This document shows, in pieces, positions 45,797-56,935 of a stretch of DNA of 64,000 nucleotides. Below the pieces are notes generated by a model. That model did not search any database, was not told the origin of the DNA, and worked only from the letters and a program-made list of their open reading frames with translations. Origin of the DNA: Vishniacozyma victoriae (taxonomy: Eukaryota; Basidiomycota; Tremellomycetes; Tremellales; Bulleribasidiaceae); the NCBI GenBank assembly GCA_017654735.1, contig JADPYG010000092.1, forward strand, positions 175,288 through 239,287, given 5' to 3'. How positions within the stretch are numbered: the stretch's first letter is position 1; every line of letters begins with the position of its first letter. Made by a program: the position numbers and the translations under genes.

Positions 45797-46142
45797 ATGC
45801 CACCTAAACGACCATCAGACTCTCCCCCGACAACGTCTAACAAACCTAAGCCCAACTCAAACCCTACCTCGCCAAGCACCTCCTCACCAAAGAAGACCCG
45901 GTCAAACTCTGAAGAACAGGAGTTCTTGGAAGCTATCGACAAGATTGTTAAACTGAATCTTTAGGCTGAATTGAAGGGCGACGATGAAGTTGGAAAGAGG
46001 GGTGCTAATGGGGTCAGATCACATTGGGATGCTATGGTAAGTCTTCTCCCCTTCCTCCTTCCTTCCTCTTATCGCCATCCTTTCAGGGGTGAGTGCATGC
46101 TGATGATTAGTATAGGAAGATGAAGAAGGGGTGAATGTGTAG
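45797..46142 (+). pseudogene. Short Myb/SANT-like gene, group 2, with TAG in place of a core Trp
   Basis: Exons 45797-46036 and 46116-46142. It reads MPPKRPSDSPPTTSNKPK and SPKKTRSNSEEQEFLEAIDK, then meets TAG at 45962-45964. The frame stays open after it (AELKGDDEVGKRGANGVRSH, WDAM), crosses a good intron (GTAAGT to GTATAG) and ends at TAG 46140-46142. In the paralogs at 44432, 45067 and 22317 the aligned position is a conserved Trp (FWSK, MWDA, IWSA). TGG to TAG is one change. If translated, the stub is 55 residues and lacks helices 2 and 3. It is divergent from the intact copy across 254 bp. Confidence 0.65.
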
Positions 46143-46338
46143 CTAGGGATGGTGAAATAAACTTGGACTTGAAGATTAGCCTCACTGCCGTATCGAGTCT
46201 TTCGCACGTGAATCCGTCTTGATAGTCCTGTAGAAATTCATCAAAGTCGTAAAAAAAGTCGTTACCAAGTCGCACCATCTCCACTTCGCCCTTCTCCTAG
46301 TTCAGATTGCCTTTCCATATGTGTCTCTGTTTCCGGTG

Positions 46339-47599
46339 TCATCTCCCTTCAGCCCTAGAAATCATCAAAGACCGATGTACACCCGCCTCGGGTAATCCAC
46401 TACTTCGATGTCCAGGTGTACGGGTACCAGTACTACTCCCATTCACACTCAACCTCGGTATCGGCATAGATCCCATAGTCCCATTCTGACCTAGCCCACT
46501 AACAACAACCTCTTCAGGAGGTGGTGCTCGAGCGGCTTCGCGTAATTCTGACATGGCTCCTCGTGTTGATTGCAAGGCGTGAAAGAGGTTCCAGTCCGCT
46601 TCTTCTACTTCATCCTTCTCCTTTTCTTGAGTTTTTGCATCTGTACCGTCTCGAGGCGTCGCTGTCGTCATTTCCACATCACCCAAATCGGCGGCTTTTC
46701 GTTTCTCGACCTCTGGATCTGTTGGTGGTAGTGATCTCCAGATATTATTCGTCCGTGGGTTCGAAGGGGGATGAAGTGCTGAGAGTGTCGAAAAGGTTTC
46801 AGAGAGTAGGAAAGCTGCGTTTTTCTGATGAAATCAGCTTGTCCCTAGTGTCCTTTCCTTCCTCCATTTCTCCTCCTCCTCTCCTCTTCCGAGCATAGAA
46901 TTGTGTCACAGAAAAGAGAGAAAGCGATGAGGGAAAGAAGGAAAAGACATACCGTCCTATTAGCCATAATATCATATAAAGTCGGCGTAGGATAGATCCT
47001 CTCATTCAAAATCCAATAAACAGCATCAACTTTATCCCTTTTCCCACCCGCCTCGACTGTTCTTCGGTGAATGATAAACATCCTAGGTGGAGCTGAATGG
47101 GCTATTATATATTCGAATCCGGAATTGAAAGCTCCTAATTCCCTGTTTATTAGCTCTTCTCTCCTCCTCCTTCCCCTTCTCCCTTGCTTTTCGTCGCTCT
47201 TCCGTCTCTTGATGTTACATTGAGAATCAGACTTACAATTTCTCATCGGCGTGTCCGTATGTTGGCTGCTCAATACGCCTTTGAACCCTCAGGACGTTGT
47301 TATTCGATTTGGGATCCCAGAAAGGTGAATACGCAAAGTAATCCATACTACCATCAGTACCATCTTCCCGAATCAGTAGTTTGGGCATACGCAAGGTCGG
47401 GAGTAGCCAATGATCGAGCTGGATTAGCCTACACATCAGATCGTCATTCAATATCCTGATTGCGACGGAGGGGGTTGAACTGACTGCGACCGCTTCTGGA
47501 AATGACCTAATCATCAGCTAATTACCATGCAGGAGTCTGTGAAGCTGACCAGTGGATATGTGAGAGATCTGGCTCTATCTCTTCGAGTTGATCTGTCAT
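46339..47599 (-). CDS. MED6: Mediator complex subunit 6 (MED6)
   Basis: Head-module subunit of Mediator, which links activators to RNA polymerase II. Exons 47599-47550, 47506-47485, 47428-47391, 47347-47237, 47142-46953 and 46824-46339 encode 298 residues. The signature MDYFAYSPFWDPKSNNNVLR corresponds to the family's DYFS-SPFYD-NN motif. FNSGFEYIIAHSAPPRMFII and the helical VYWILNERIYPTPTLYDI follow. The N-terminus DLSHIHWSFPEA is only recovered through two tiny exons of 22 and 38 nt. The Pro/Gly-rich last 160 residues are disordered, as in other fungi. Confidence 0.88.
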
Positions 47600-47998
47600 G
47601 TTGCGCCAGGTAGGAAGACGAGATGGAGGGTGTCAGGTGTACAAGGAATATAAACAGTAGACTGTGCAAGCTGGATCACCTCCACTTGACTTTCGGCCGC
47701 GTTAAGGCGGCTTTACTAATCTTGAAACGGATATTCAAATGGACTGGGACGACTGGGTTTGCAATAGGTAGACAGGCAGAGCACTGCAGGACTCTCAGAA
47801 AAACGCGGTGGTTGACGGTAAGGAGCGATTGAGATGACAAAGCGCAAGTCCCCACCATCGAAATCCAATCTCCAGCACAGGCGTCTACACGCAACCACCA
47901 CCATCAACAACCAAGAAACCAAGATCGAGGCAGAAGTACATCGGACTACGAGATCCTAAAGCCATGCTACATCCCATCGATCCACATCCAGAAGACCA
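47600..47998. other. Intergenic gap, 399 bp
   Basis: MED6 promoter and 3' flank of the ubiquitin-L40 gene. Open frames of about 70 codons on both strands have no recognisable content. Confidence 0.4.
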
Positions 47999-48768
<770 letters not shown>

Positions 48769-48816
48769 CTGTGATACGTTAGTATATAAGACAACAGATA
48801 GATAAGATGGACCTAC
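48769..48816 (-). other. 5' UTR intron ending at the start codon of the ubiquitin-L40 gene
   Basis: GTAGGT at 48816 to CACAG at 48769 with branch site CTAAC. The acceptor AG directly abuts the ATG. Such leader introns are common in ribosomal protein genes and often raise expression. Confidence 0.6.
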
Positions 48817-49064
48817 CTTGCCTGGTCTTCGACTGGTTGATGTACAGAGAACCTAGGCGAGAGAGAGAAGGGAATGAGAGGCTGGTTGAGGAGAAACTCC
48901 GTGAAATTCCGATGTATATATGTAATGTGGCACTTTGACCTGTATTTCCCTCGTGGCTATTTACCCTGATTGATTGTTTGCTCTTAAATGAAATACTCTT
49001 TTCACGACTTTGTCCCATCTACGAGTACCTCCACTCTACACGTCCACTCGGGTAACATATTAAG

Positions 49065-50256
49065 ATGATACCTGATAATGGTGGGGTAGGACATCAACAA
49101 TCTATCGAAGAAGATATACCAATCGATCCAGCATTATATGCTATTGAACAGATAGTCAATGATGCTCGCAAGAATAAAGAAAGGTTGGTCAGGGAGGAAG
49201 AAACGAGGAGAGCGGTAGCACATATACCTATCCCCGTAGCAGAGGAAGAGGAGGAGCATGTGATGAATGATGGTGGAGAGGATACAGGGATGGGGATGCT
49301 GGATGATGAGTTTGATCCTGCCCTCAGGGAGATCGTCAATAGCCTGACGAATGCTCAGCAGGTATGTGAATATATTGTAAGCCGGTCAACAGCTGATAAT
49401 AGTCGACCAATTTGATGGGCACCAACCTCACTCCTGCTCAAGCACAAGCAGCTATCGATGCTCATTTAAATGATGAACATGATCATGGCATGAGCCTCAA
49501 GTCATTTGCAGATCTAGAACGCGGTGGTTATGGTATGTCCCCTTTCCACAATCTGAATGAATGGACTGACGAGCAGGGATGATTGGCGATCAGTACCAAG
49601 GCGGAGTAAATACCTACTTTCTCCCGGAGGCAGGACCAAGTGGAACATCCCACGATGATCCAAAGGACGAACCACTCCCTCAAGTCCAGCACCTCCGCCG
49701 CGGTCGACCAAAAGGATCAAAGAATAAACCAAGACCTGATAGACCTGCTCCTCCACCTCCTTCACCTCCCAAACCAAAAAGAAAGAGGGGAAGACCACCA
49801 AAGAAACGTACACCAGAAGAAGAAGCTGAGTTGGAACGTCGTAAAGCGGAGAGAGCTCAGGGGATAAAACGAATGAAGGGTCGTCCACGAAAGTATCCCG
49901 GATATTTGGTCAGGGAGATGAGGTTGAAGAAGAATAGGTCGGAGTACAGAGAATTACTGAATCGGTATGATGATGATCATGATGAAAGACATCATCAAGA
50001 TGGGGAGGTGGATGTGGATATGGATACCCTCGATCAGAGGGAAGGCGAGGGAGATGGAGGTGGATTCTGGTCAGAGAATATGGAGAGGTCAATCCTTGCT
50101 GCTGTAGAAGGCTTGGAAGGGGAAGGTAGTGGAGATGGACATGGGGAAGAAGGGATGGGACATGAGGATGTACCTAGCTCAAGAGCGTTCGAGGGAGAAG
50201 GAGATATGGAGATGAGGCGGGTTTTCGGGTTGGGGGATGATGAGAACCAGGGGTGA
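49065..50256 (+). CDS. AT-hook protein
   Basis: Exons 49065-49361, 49403-49532 and 49577-50256 encode 368 residues. The N-terminal part is acidic with DIPIDPALYAIEQIV and DEFDPALREIVNSLTNAQQ. Residues ~185-270 carry three AT-hook type motifs: LRRGRPKGSKNK, KRKRGRPPKKR and MKGRPRKYP. A Glu/Lys helix lies between the second and third. The tail is acidic and Gly-rich. AT-hooks bind the minor groove of AT-rich DNA, so a chromatin or transcription role is likely, but I do not recognise the family. It is divergent from the ubiquitin-L40 gene. Confidence 0.75.
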
Positions 50257-50675
50257 GCCGGTCATGTTGTTAGATTCAAGCATGGGGTTGTAGCGCTGTA
50301 TGAGTTGTATAGTTGTATAACCACATATGACCGCTGCTCTGTATCATACACTTTGTCTATGTATGCTTCATCGCGGCATATGACGAACAGCGTTTTTCTT
50401 GAAAAGTCTATTTCTAGTTCATCGCGGCATATAACGAACAGCGTTTTTCTTGAAAAGTCTATGTATACTTCATCGCGGCATATAACGAACAGCGTTCCTC
50501 TTGAAGAGTCGATATAGGTAAAGAAAGGCAGGAGTGCAGCATGTGAGGAATATGGTAGTGAACTGCTATGCATCGTATCTCTTCTTCATTCTATCCTCCC
50601 TATGCTACATGCTATGTGAATCCCAACCGGTCTATCTTTCCAATCGCACCTAGTACACCTAGTACACCTAATGAT
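50257..50675. other. Intergenic gap with a minisatellite, 419 bp
   Basis: Between the 3' ends of the AT-hook gene (plus) and the cysteine-rich gene (minus). It holds the 51-bp tandem repeat listed separately, and a short ctagtacac direct repeat at 50650-50668. Confidence 0.5.
50356..50508. repeat. 51-bp tandem repeat, three copies
   Basis: Copies at 50356-50406, 50407-50457 and 50458-50508. Each holds catcgcggcata and acgaacagcgtt blocks; copies 1 and 2 differ at a few bases and copy 3 has extra changes at its end. The period equals 17 codons and both strands stay open across it (70 and 103 codons). There is no recognised protein and no match to the flanking genes. Confidence 0.9.
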
Positions 50676-51351
50676 CTAGGTGTTTGAGGCAGTACAACAA
50701 CCACCAGTCATAGAAGCGATTTGGTCCGCAGAGTAGAAAGCGGCGCAAGAGTATAAAGCCTGACCACATGCTTGGGAAGTACCAGCAGCAGCATCACCAA
50801 TGTCTACATCGTCAGGCTCAACTCATGTCAATAACGGGAAGGGACTCACTGCACATGCCCTGAGCATCGATAATGGCAGAGTTACAGAACACCATGTTAC
50901 AAGCGCACTTCTCGTCCAGTTCGGGAACGGTTGCTCCGATAGCCTTCAAAGCGAACACAGCACCGTTGGTGAGTCCGGTGACGGTACCCTGAGTAAGGTC
51001 CTGGACAATGTTGGTAACGGGGTTGGACTGGGTAGTAAGGAGGTTGTTGACTTCCTGTAGGACGCTTGATATCAGCCATGTCTGCGAGAGAGGGACATAC
51101 TTTTTCGAGGTAGCTCCGACATTATCACCCTGGAAATTTAGGAATCCACCAAGAGCCTGTAGAGTAGGGCAGGAGAGGTTCTCGGTATATTCACCTTGGG
51201 TCTTTGGGCATGCAGCTCGGACGGGTGCCCGTTCCTTCAAAGGCGACGGGGCGGCGGAGACTGGTCGTTAGTGTTGATCAGAGGTAGTGGGAGGGGACAT
51301 ACCACCAGCGACGGCAAGGGTGGAAATGAGGATGGTCTTTAGTGCGAACAT
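50676..51351 (-). CDS. Secreted small cysteine-rich protein
   Basis: Exons 51351-51303, 51260-51101, 51064-50850 and 50803-50676 encode 183 residues. A clear signal peptide (MFALKTILISTLAVAGVSAA) leads to a mature part with ten cysteines: AACP, LSCP, KCACNMVFC, GMC, QACG, YSC and a GGCC pair. The middle is hydrophobic (NAVFALKAIGATVPEL-like, without membrane-segment length). It has no CFEM, LysM or hydrophobin spacing that I recognise. A cell wall or extracellular protein is likely. The first intron falls right after the signal peptide. Confidence 0.75.
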
Positions 51352-52270
51352 TTTGTCTTGATTGAGTGGTATAGAAAGTGGTTAGAATTATAGTTTTCTA
51401 ATAAGATGAAGACTGGGAATCGGACGACAGCTCTGGTTTGCATATCTTTCAAAGCTGGCTGATGCTCGGCTCGATATTCTTCTCATCCCTAACTACAACG
51501 TACCGAGTACCGATACGCTGTGAAGCTTCCCACGCACGGCGTGAGATATTGGCCCTTTGAGCAGGAAACCGATCGAATGAATGTGTCACGTCAACGATCG
51601 ACGCTAATACGCCCATTTTAGCGTCGGCGAGATGGTATCCTGATTTGGACATGACGATTCCCAGCTCCTTTGGATTCGATTCCCAAAGGTAAAGATGGAA
51701 TACGTGACCAGGAGTTCGGTTTGACTAGTTTTAACGGAACGGAGTTGCTGACGTTCGAAAATATCGAGGTTCAGGGTTTGACGAATCTCGATCATTCACT
51801 AGTGTTCTTTACCCTTGTGAGCTACCCCATATTCTAATTCCAACAACGGCATATGAGGCATAGCCTCGCAGTCGAGTCATGTAGGGTTATGGAATGTGTG
51901 ACATCAGCAATGATTAGAGACGAGAATGGTGAACGGCATTCCGTTCCAACGGAGCTAGTACACTTTGATCACTTCTTATCCCGCGTGATGGATTGTCCAG
52001 GAGGGGCGTTACCCGCTTTTCGTCCGCTCACTTTTTGAGTATCTGTCGCCTTGGACTGATACGATGGTGTATGCGCGACGATATCGCAATAGAGAGATTC
52101 CAATGTATCGTCTTGTATTGTGAACCTTGTCGTCTCCTTTTCGACTTTGTTGAATAAGGGAGGGGCACGTGACTCAATTTCGGACCGGATCTTACCCGGA
52201 TGATCCATTACCTAGTCCGTGACAAGTGGGGGTGTGATGTCCAACACCCATCCAACATTATACTGAAAGA
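51352..52270. other. Intergenic gap, 919 bp, possibly with gene remnants
   Basis: Lies between the cysteine-rich gene and the enoyl-CoA hydratase, which diverge. Minus-strand frames at 51449-51652 and 51969-52208 have fairly gene-like composition (RANISRRAWEASQRIGTRYV) but no start, splice chain or family I can support. Confidence 0.3.
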
Positions 52271-53444
52271 ATGACCCTCCTACGTACGAAGGCCAGGGCA
52301 ACTTCCTTGTCGAGATCGTGTCGATATGCGCGGGGAATATCAAATATTCAAAAACCCCAAGCATACCTTCGTCCCCTCGTCAATTCGGAGGGAGCAGAGG
52401 AATTCGAAGGAGTCATGTGTTTAGTGATGGATAGGAAAGAGGCTAAAAATGCATTGAGTGTGCAAATGGTCGGAGTGAGTCATTAGATCACTTTGTGAGC
52501 TGGGGGCGCTAATGGTAGGAAATGAGGGAAGCTATAGCGAAATTACAATCTACAAATTCGTACGTTCAGCTTCAACGGCTAAGCAGCCTAGGAAGACATA
52601 CTGATAACAGCGCCCGACTACTACTACTCCACACCCCTCACACGGGAGTATTCTGCGCAGGAGCCGACCTTCGCGAACGCAGAACAATGTCCCAAACCCA
52701 AGTATCTGATTTCCTAGATTCCTTACGAGGTTTGATATCCGAATTGGAAAGTGTGAAAGTACCTAGTATAGGGGTCGTTGATGGGTATGCTCTAGGCGGG
52801 GGGATGGAAATTGCTCTAGGATGTGATTTACGTGTAGGAGGTACGTTCTGCTATCCTTCTCTGCTTATGTTCTCGAGAAGTCCAGGAGGGATGAACTACG
52901 AAGAACAAGAAGATAGCTGACAAATAGGCCAGAATACAATCATGTCATTACCAGAAGCTAAACTGGGTATAATCCCAGGAGCAGGGGGTACACAGCGTCT
53001 CACCCGTTTGGTAGGGATGGCGAGGGCTAAAGAATTGATATATACGGGGAAAAGGTTGAATGGGGAAGAAGCTGAACGTATTGGTATGTCCCCTTTCGTA
53101 TCTAACACACGCCAGATATTGGGAGAAGGAGAAGGCTGATAGTAGGTCTTGTGAACGTATACGCAAAAGCTCCTGAAACAGCTTGGGAAGCTGCATTAAT
53201 ACTGTCAAGACAAATCCTTACTTCTGGTATGCCCCTTGACCCATGTCGAATGAAATGCTGATCGCCAGCCCCGTTAGCTTTGAGGGCAGCAAAAGAAGCT
53301 ATCGAAGGAGCTACTACTACCCCTCTTGAGCAGGGATTGGATTTAGAAAGGAAAGTATATGATTCGTTGTTAGGTAGTTCGGATAGGTTAGAGGGATTAG
53401 CTGCTTTTGCAGAGAAACGTAAACCTAGGTTCCAGGGCAAGTAA
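52271..53444 (+). CDS. Mitochondrial enoyl-CoA hydratase (AUH-like)
   Basis: Exons 52271-52474, 52519-52840, 52928-53083, 53146-53226 and 53269-53444 encode 312 residues. The N-terminus ([20 protein letters not shown]) is a typical mitochondrial presequence. Crotonase motifs: [23 protein letters not shown] for the oxyanion site, [20 protein letters not shown], and [18 protein letters not shown] with catalytic Glu, then [12 protein letters not shown]. This pattern fits 3-methylglutaconyl-CoA hydratase (AUH) of leucine breakdown better than short-chain beta-oxidation hydratases, but the substrate is inference. Confidence 0.88.
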
Positions 53445-53535
53445 CGATTATGTTTGTAATGATCATGTGAGATATAATAGCGGATGGAGTAATGCTGAAC
53501 TGCATCAATTATGAATTCTATCTATTTTGATGTAT

Positions 53536-55960
53536 TTACAACGCAAGACGCTTTTGCCTATTTTCCCTCTCCCATTCTTCTGCCTCTCTAATCACTTGTT
53601 CCCTCATTTCAATCTCTCCACTGGGATATTGCGGTTCAAAAACATATTCAAGACTTGCTATTCCTTTTGCTGCTTTTGGAGTTATTTGTTTTTGGGTGGA
53701 AATGATCGGGAGGGATGAGAGTTGGCGGTAAGTCGCTGTTGTTGGTTGGGTGTGTAGTGGGATGTGGGGCATTTGAGTATGCGGCTGTATGTCAGTTACG
53801 GATTCTAGACGGCAATGACGGGGGATTATGGTATAGATAGGATGGTCTGTGGAATAGGTATGAAAGAATAGGATAAATGTGGGATAGAACAAGAAATGAC
53901 ATACCTCATAAGCAGCCTTGATGGAGCCATGGAACCATCCCCCAGTTCCATACGAATACTTTGCCCGCCGTTCCAAAGCTTCCTGTTCCGTCTCAACCCT
54001 AATCTCATCTTTGGTAGTAGTCATGACGATTTCCGATAATGAAGTCAAAGCGGAGGTATCAGCCCCATTGGGTTCATCAACTTCTTTAATCACTTCCATG
54101 GAATTATCGTATTCCTGATTCACCCAGTCTTTATATTCCTCCCCTTCCCCTCCACCTGCCTCTCGTTGACGCGATGGCTCGAAGATAGTTGGTTCAGGTT
54201 CGAAAGTGACTTCTCGTGATAGACCTGATCGCTGTCTATCCATTGTGGGGGGTTTTAGGCCGGATGGTTTTGGACTTTCTCCACCCGTGATTTCGGTTTT
54301 ACTAGGTCGATCCGTCCTTTCTTCTGTATTCCATACCCACCCACTCAGGTCTTTACCTTCCAACAACCCCACCCTCTCCTCTCGATATCCTTTTAAAAGT
54401 TCATCAATACCCCTAGACTCGCGAGCAGTCTTGTACATCCAATCCTCAGCTGTAACCCCTGCCCCACGTAGTCGAGCACGTTTATTACCATACCCACCAT
54501 CTGACCATGGATCTATTCCTGCTCCGCCGAAATGTGTTGATGGACCTCCTAATGTGTAGAATGGCGATAATGCGTTGGTTTTGGAAATAGCGATTAATTG
54601 TTCCCTCTCCCTATCCCCTCGTATACCTGCGACCCCATGCGTTGCGGCCGCGATTTCTTCTTCTTGGACGGGGGCGTAGGGTGTGAATCCATTCTCGGCG
54701 CATTTCGCTAAACATTCATCCTCGTAGTAATCGTCCGTCACCCATTTACCATCTGTCATCAGCGCCCTTCTTCGTTTTGACAATTTGAAGAAGAAAAGAC
54801 CTACCCTTGATGATCCTCGCACCCATGAGTTTAAACACATTGTGAATAGGAACAATAGTAACCATCCGATGTTTCATATTCCCAGCAACCCTTCCCACTT
54901 CAACCAACATCTCCGCCTCTCCAGGTTGACATTGCAATTTCTGAATAACGGGGTATCGACGTAAGAAAGCGAGTGAATCGGAATAACCACATGTACGAGC
55001 TACATCTATAGTGAGGGCGTAGAGGATTTCATGGTTGTCTCGTCCTTCTGACGAGAATGTGAAGATCTTGTATTCTCGGCCTATATCTCAATCGTGACTC
55101 TCTGGGGAGTATGGGGACTTACCGCCTTTCAAGTGACCTAGGGCATCTATTTTCGTTTCTCCCTTTGGATCATCTGGAATTGGGAGTTCATCGTTTTTAA
55201 CCACATATTCTACTCCGCGAATCGTCAATGTCTCTCCATCTACCATTAGCACATGTCTCTCGACTAATTCTCCCTTCATTCATTTGATGAATAAAGAGAG
55301 AGAATGACCCACCCTTGAGTTTCTCCACAGCAGCCCGGTTTTCTCTCCTAACTACCCGTCCCTTTTTCCTTTCTTTACTATCATCATCCACCTCTCCCCT
55401 CTCTTCTTTTGCCAGTCTGACTTTCGCCCATCGTGCACGAGCCGCAGCGGCTGCTGCTCCTTTTACTGAGAATCCACCACGACCTGATCCGACTTTATCA
55501 GCTTTGAACGCTTTATCTGCTTCGTCGTCGTCTCCCACAGCTGATTTGCGGCGTTTGGATGGAGTATCTGGGGCTGCTGATTTCCTCGGAGGTGGAGTAT
55601 CTACTGTCAGGACGAGCTTGTATGTGATATGGTAAGATGGGACTCACCATCCTTCTCCTCGCCCGCACTAGATAAATCATCAACCTCCTCATCATCCTCA
55701 ATCACAGGTACTTCCTTATAACTAACACTCTTCCTCTCTCTCACACTATACACCTTCTCTTCATCATCCCCTTCAAAAGGTTCATCAGCAGTCTTGGTCC
55801 TGGCTCTCAAACTTGGCCTAGCGCGCTTGGAAGGTCCGGCGTCATTCTCTGGTTCGATTGATTCTGCTTTGATCTCATTTCGAGAGGATCTAGATCTGCG
55901 ACTTGGTTCGGGGATGGATGGAGGGTCGGGGGCTGATCTGCGGGATGTCCGTTTTGACAT
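53536..55960 (-). CDS. Chromatin-remodelling complex subunit Rsc7/Swp82
   Basis: Exons 55960-55648, 55603-55313, 55263-55123, 55080-54805, 54752-53905 and 53784-53536 encode 705 residues. The N-terminal ~200 residues are basic and disordered. The conserved domain starts at LTIRGVEYVVKNDELPIPDD and PKGETKIDALGHLKGG, then REYKIFTFSSEGRDN, CGYSDSLAFLRRYPVIQKL, VFKLMGARIIKDG and KWVTDDYYEDE. This is the Rsc7/Swp82 (CRC subunit) signature of RSC and SWI/SNF remodellers. A C-terminal disordered region with RRAKYSYGTGGWF and LEYVFEPQYPSGEI follows. Five introns, the last 120 nt. Confidence 0.88.
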
Positions 55961-56935
55961 TGTTGCTTGTGGTTGTGGTTGTGGGTGAGTATTGTGAGAT
56001 TAACTAGAGCAGGTCGCGTCAATACAGCGGAAGCAAATTTAGTAGGTGGGTTCGTGAACGGCGTCTAGATTTACTATAGCAAGTGCATGTCATGTCATAA
56101 TGGATCGCAAGCATGGCCTAGCCAAGAGTGCTCCCCTAAGTTGAAGGGACAGGGAAATCGGCCATACAGTCGGGCCTACGCGTGACAACCGTGACTCGAC
56201 TATCCGCGGTCAAAAGAGCGCGTAGAAGACCAGATGGCTCGAACAGCTGCACTCCCAATATATCAATGTATCGTACTCAGCTGTCAGGACGAGAGATTGT
56301 GCACTGAGAGCCTCCCAGAGTGCTTGCATGCATGCCTATATTAGCTGTATGAGGAGCCATACCATTCCGGAATAGTTCCGCGGTCTGAGTGCAAGTGCCT
56401 GTCGAGTCTGAGTCAAGCGAGTAACTTACGAGTAACGTGACCGAGGCCGTAACCTCCTACATCATCATCATCATCAATCTCCCTTATATCGTTTCACGTC
56501 CGCAGCTCTTTGTTCTAGCAAGAGACCCGGGCAGCATTGAACGATATCTCTACTCAAAATTATACACGACTCGATACGATACGCAGCTGCATCCGATGAC
56601 GGCTTGAGCTCGGGTTTCACTTTTAATCATACCATTCCCCGACCGTGTCTGGACATAACACGACAACTATATACACATTCATTACTACCACCTCGACATC
56701 CCATATCGTGGACTATATACGCTGGATAGTCGCTCAGGGGTCGACCGCCTGAAACAGTAAGTCAGGTGCTCCATCACTCCGTGATATCCTCCTTTATGGT
56801 CTGACTTATTACTCCGCTTTCACCCATGCTTCTGTACTATTGTATCGTCCCTGACCTGTAGGTTCACAGTATACTCCAACAGGTCTCATTCTCCCCTCAC
56901 TTTACCATTCTATCATATCGCGTGTGAACACCAAA
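55961..56935. other. Divergent promoter gap, 975 bp
   Basis: The longest gene-free stretch. It lies upstream of Rsc7/Swp82 (minus) and the R3H-SUZ gene (plus). It has a (CAT)n run near 56461 and pyrimidine-rich segments, and probably holds long leaders. No RNA gene recognised. Confidence 0.4.

Noticed and set aside
56461..56480. (CAT)n microsatellite as a regulatory element
   Set aside because: A short simple repeat with no other support.
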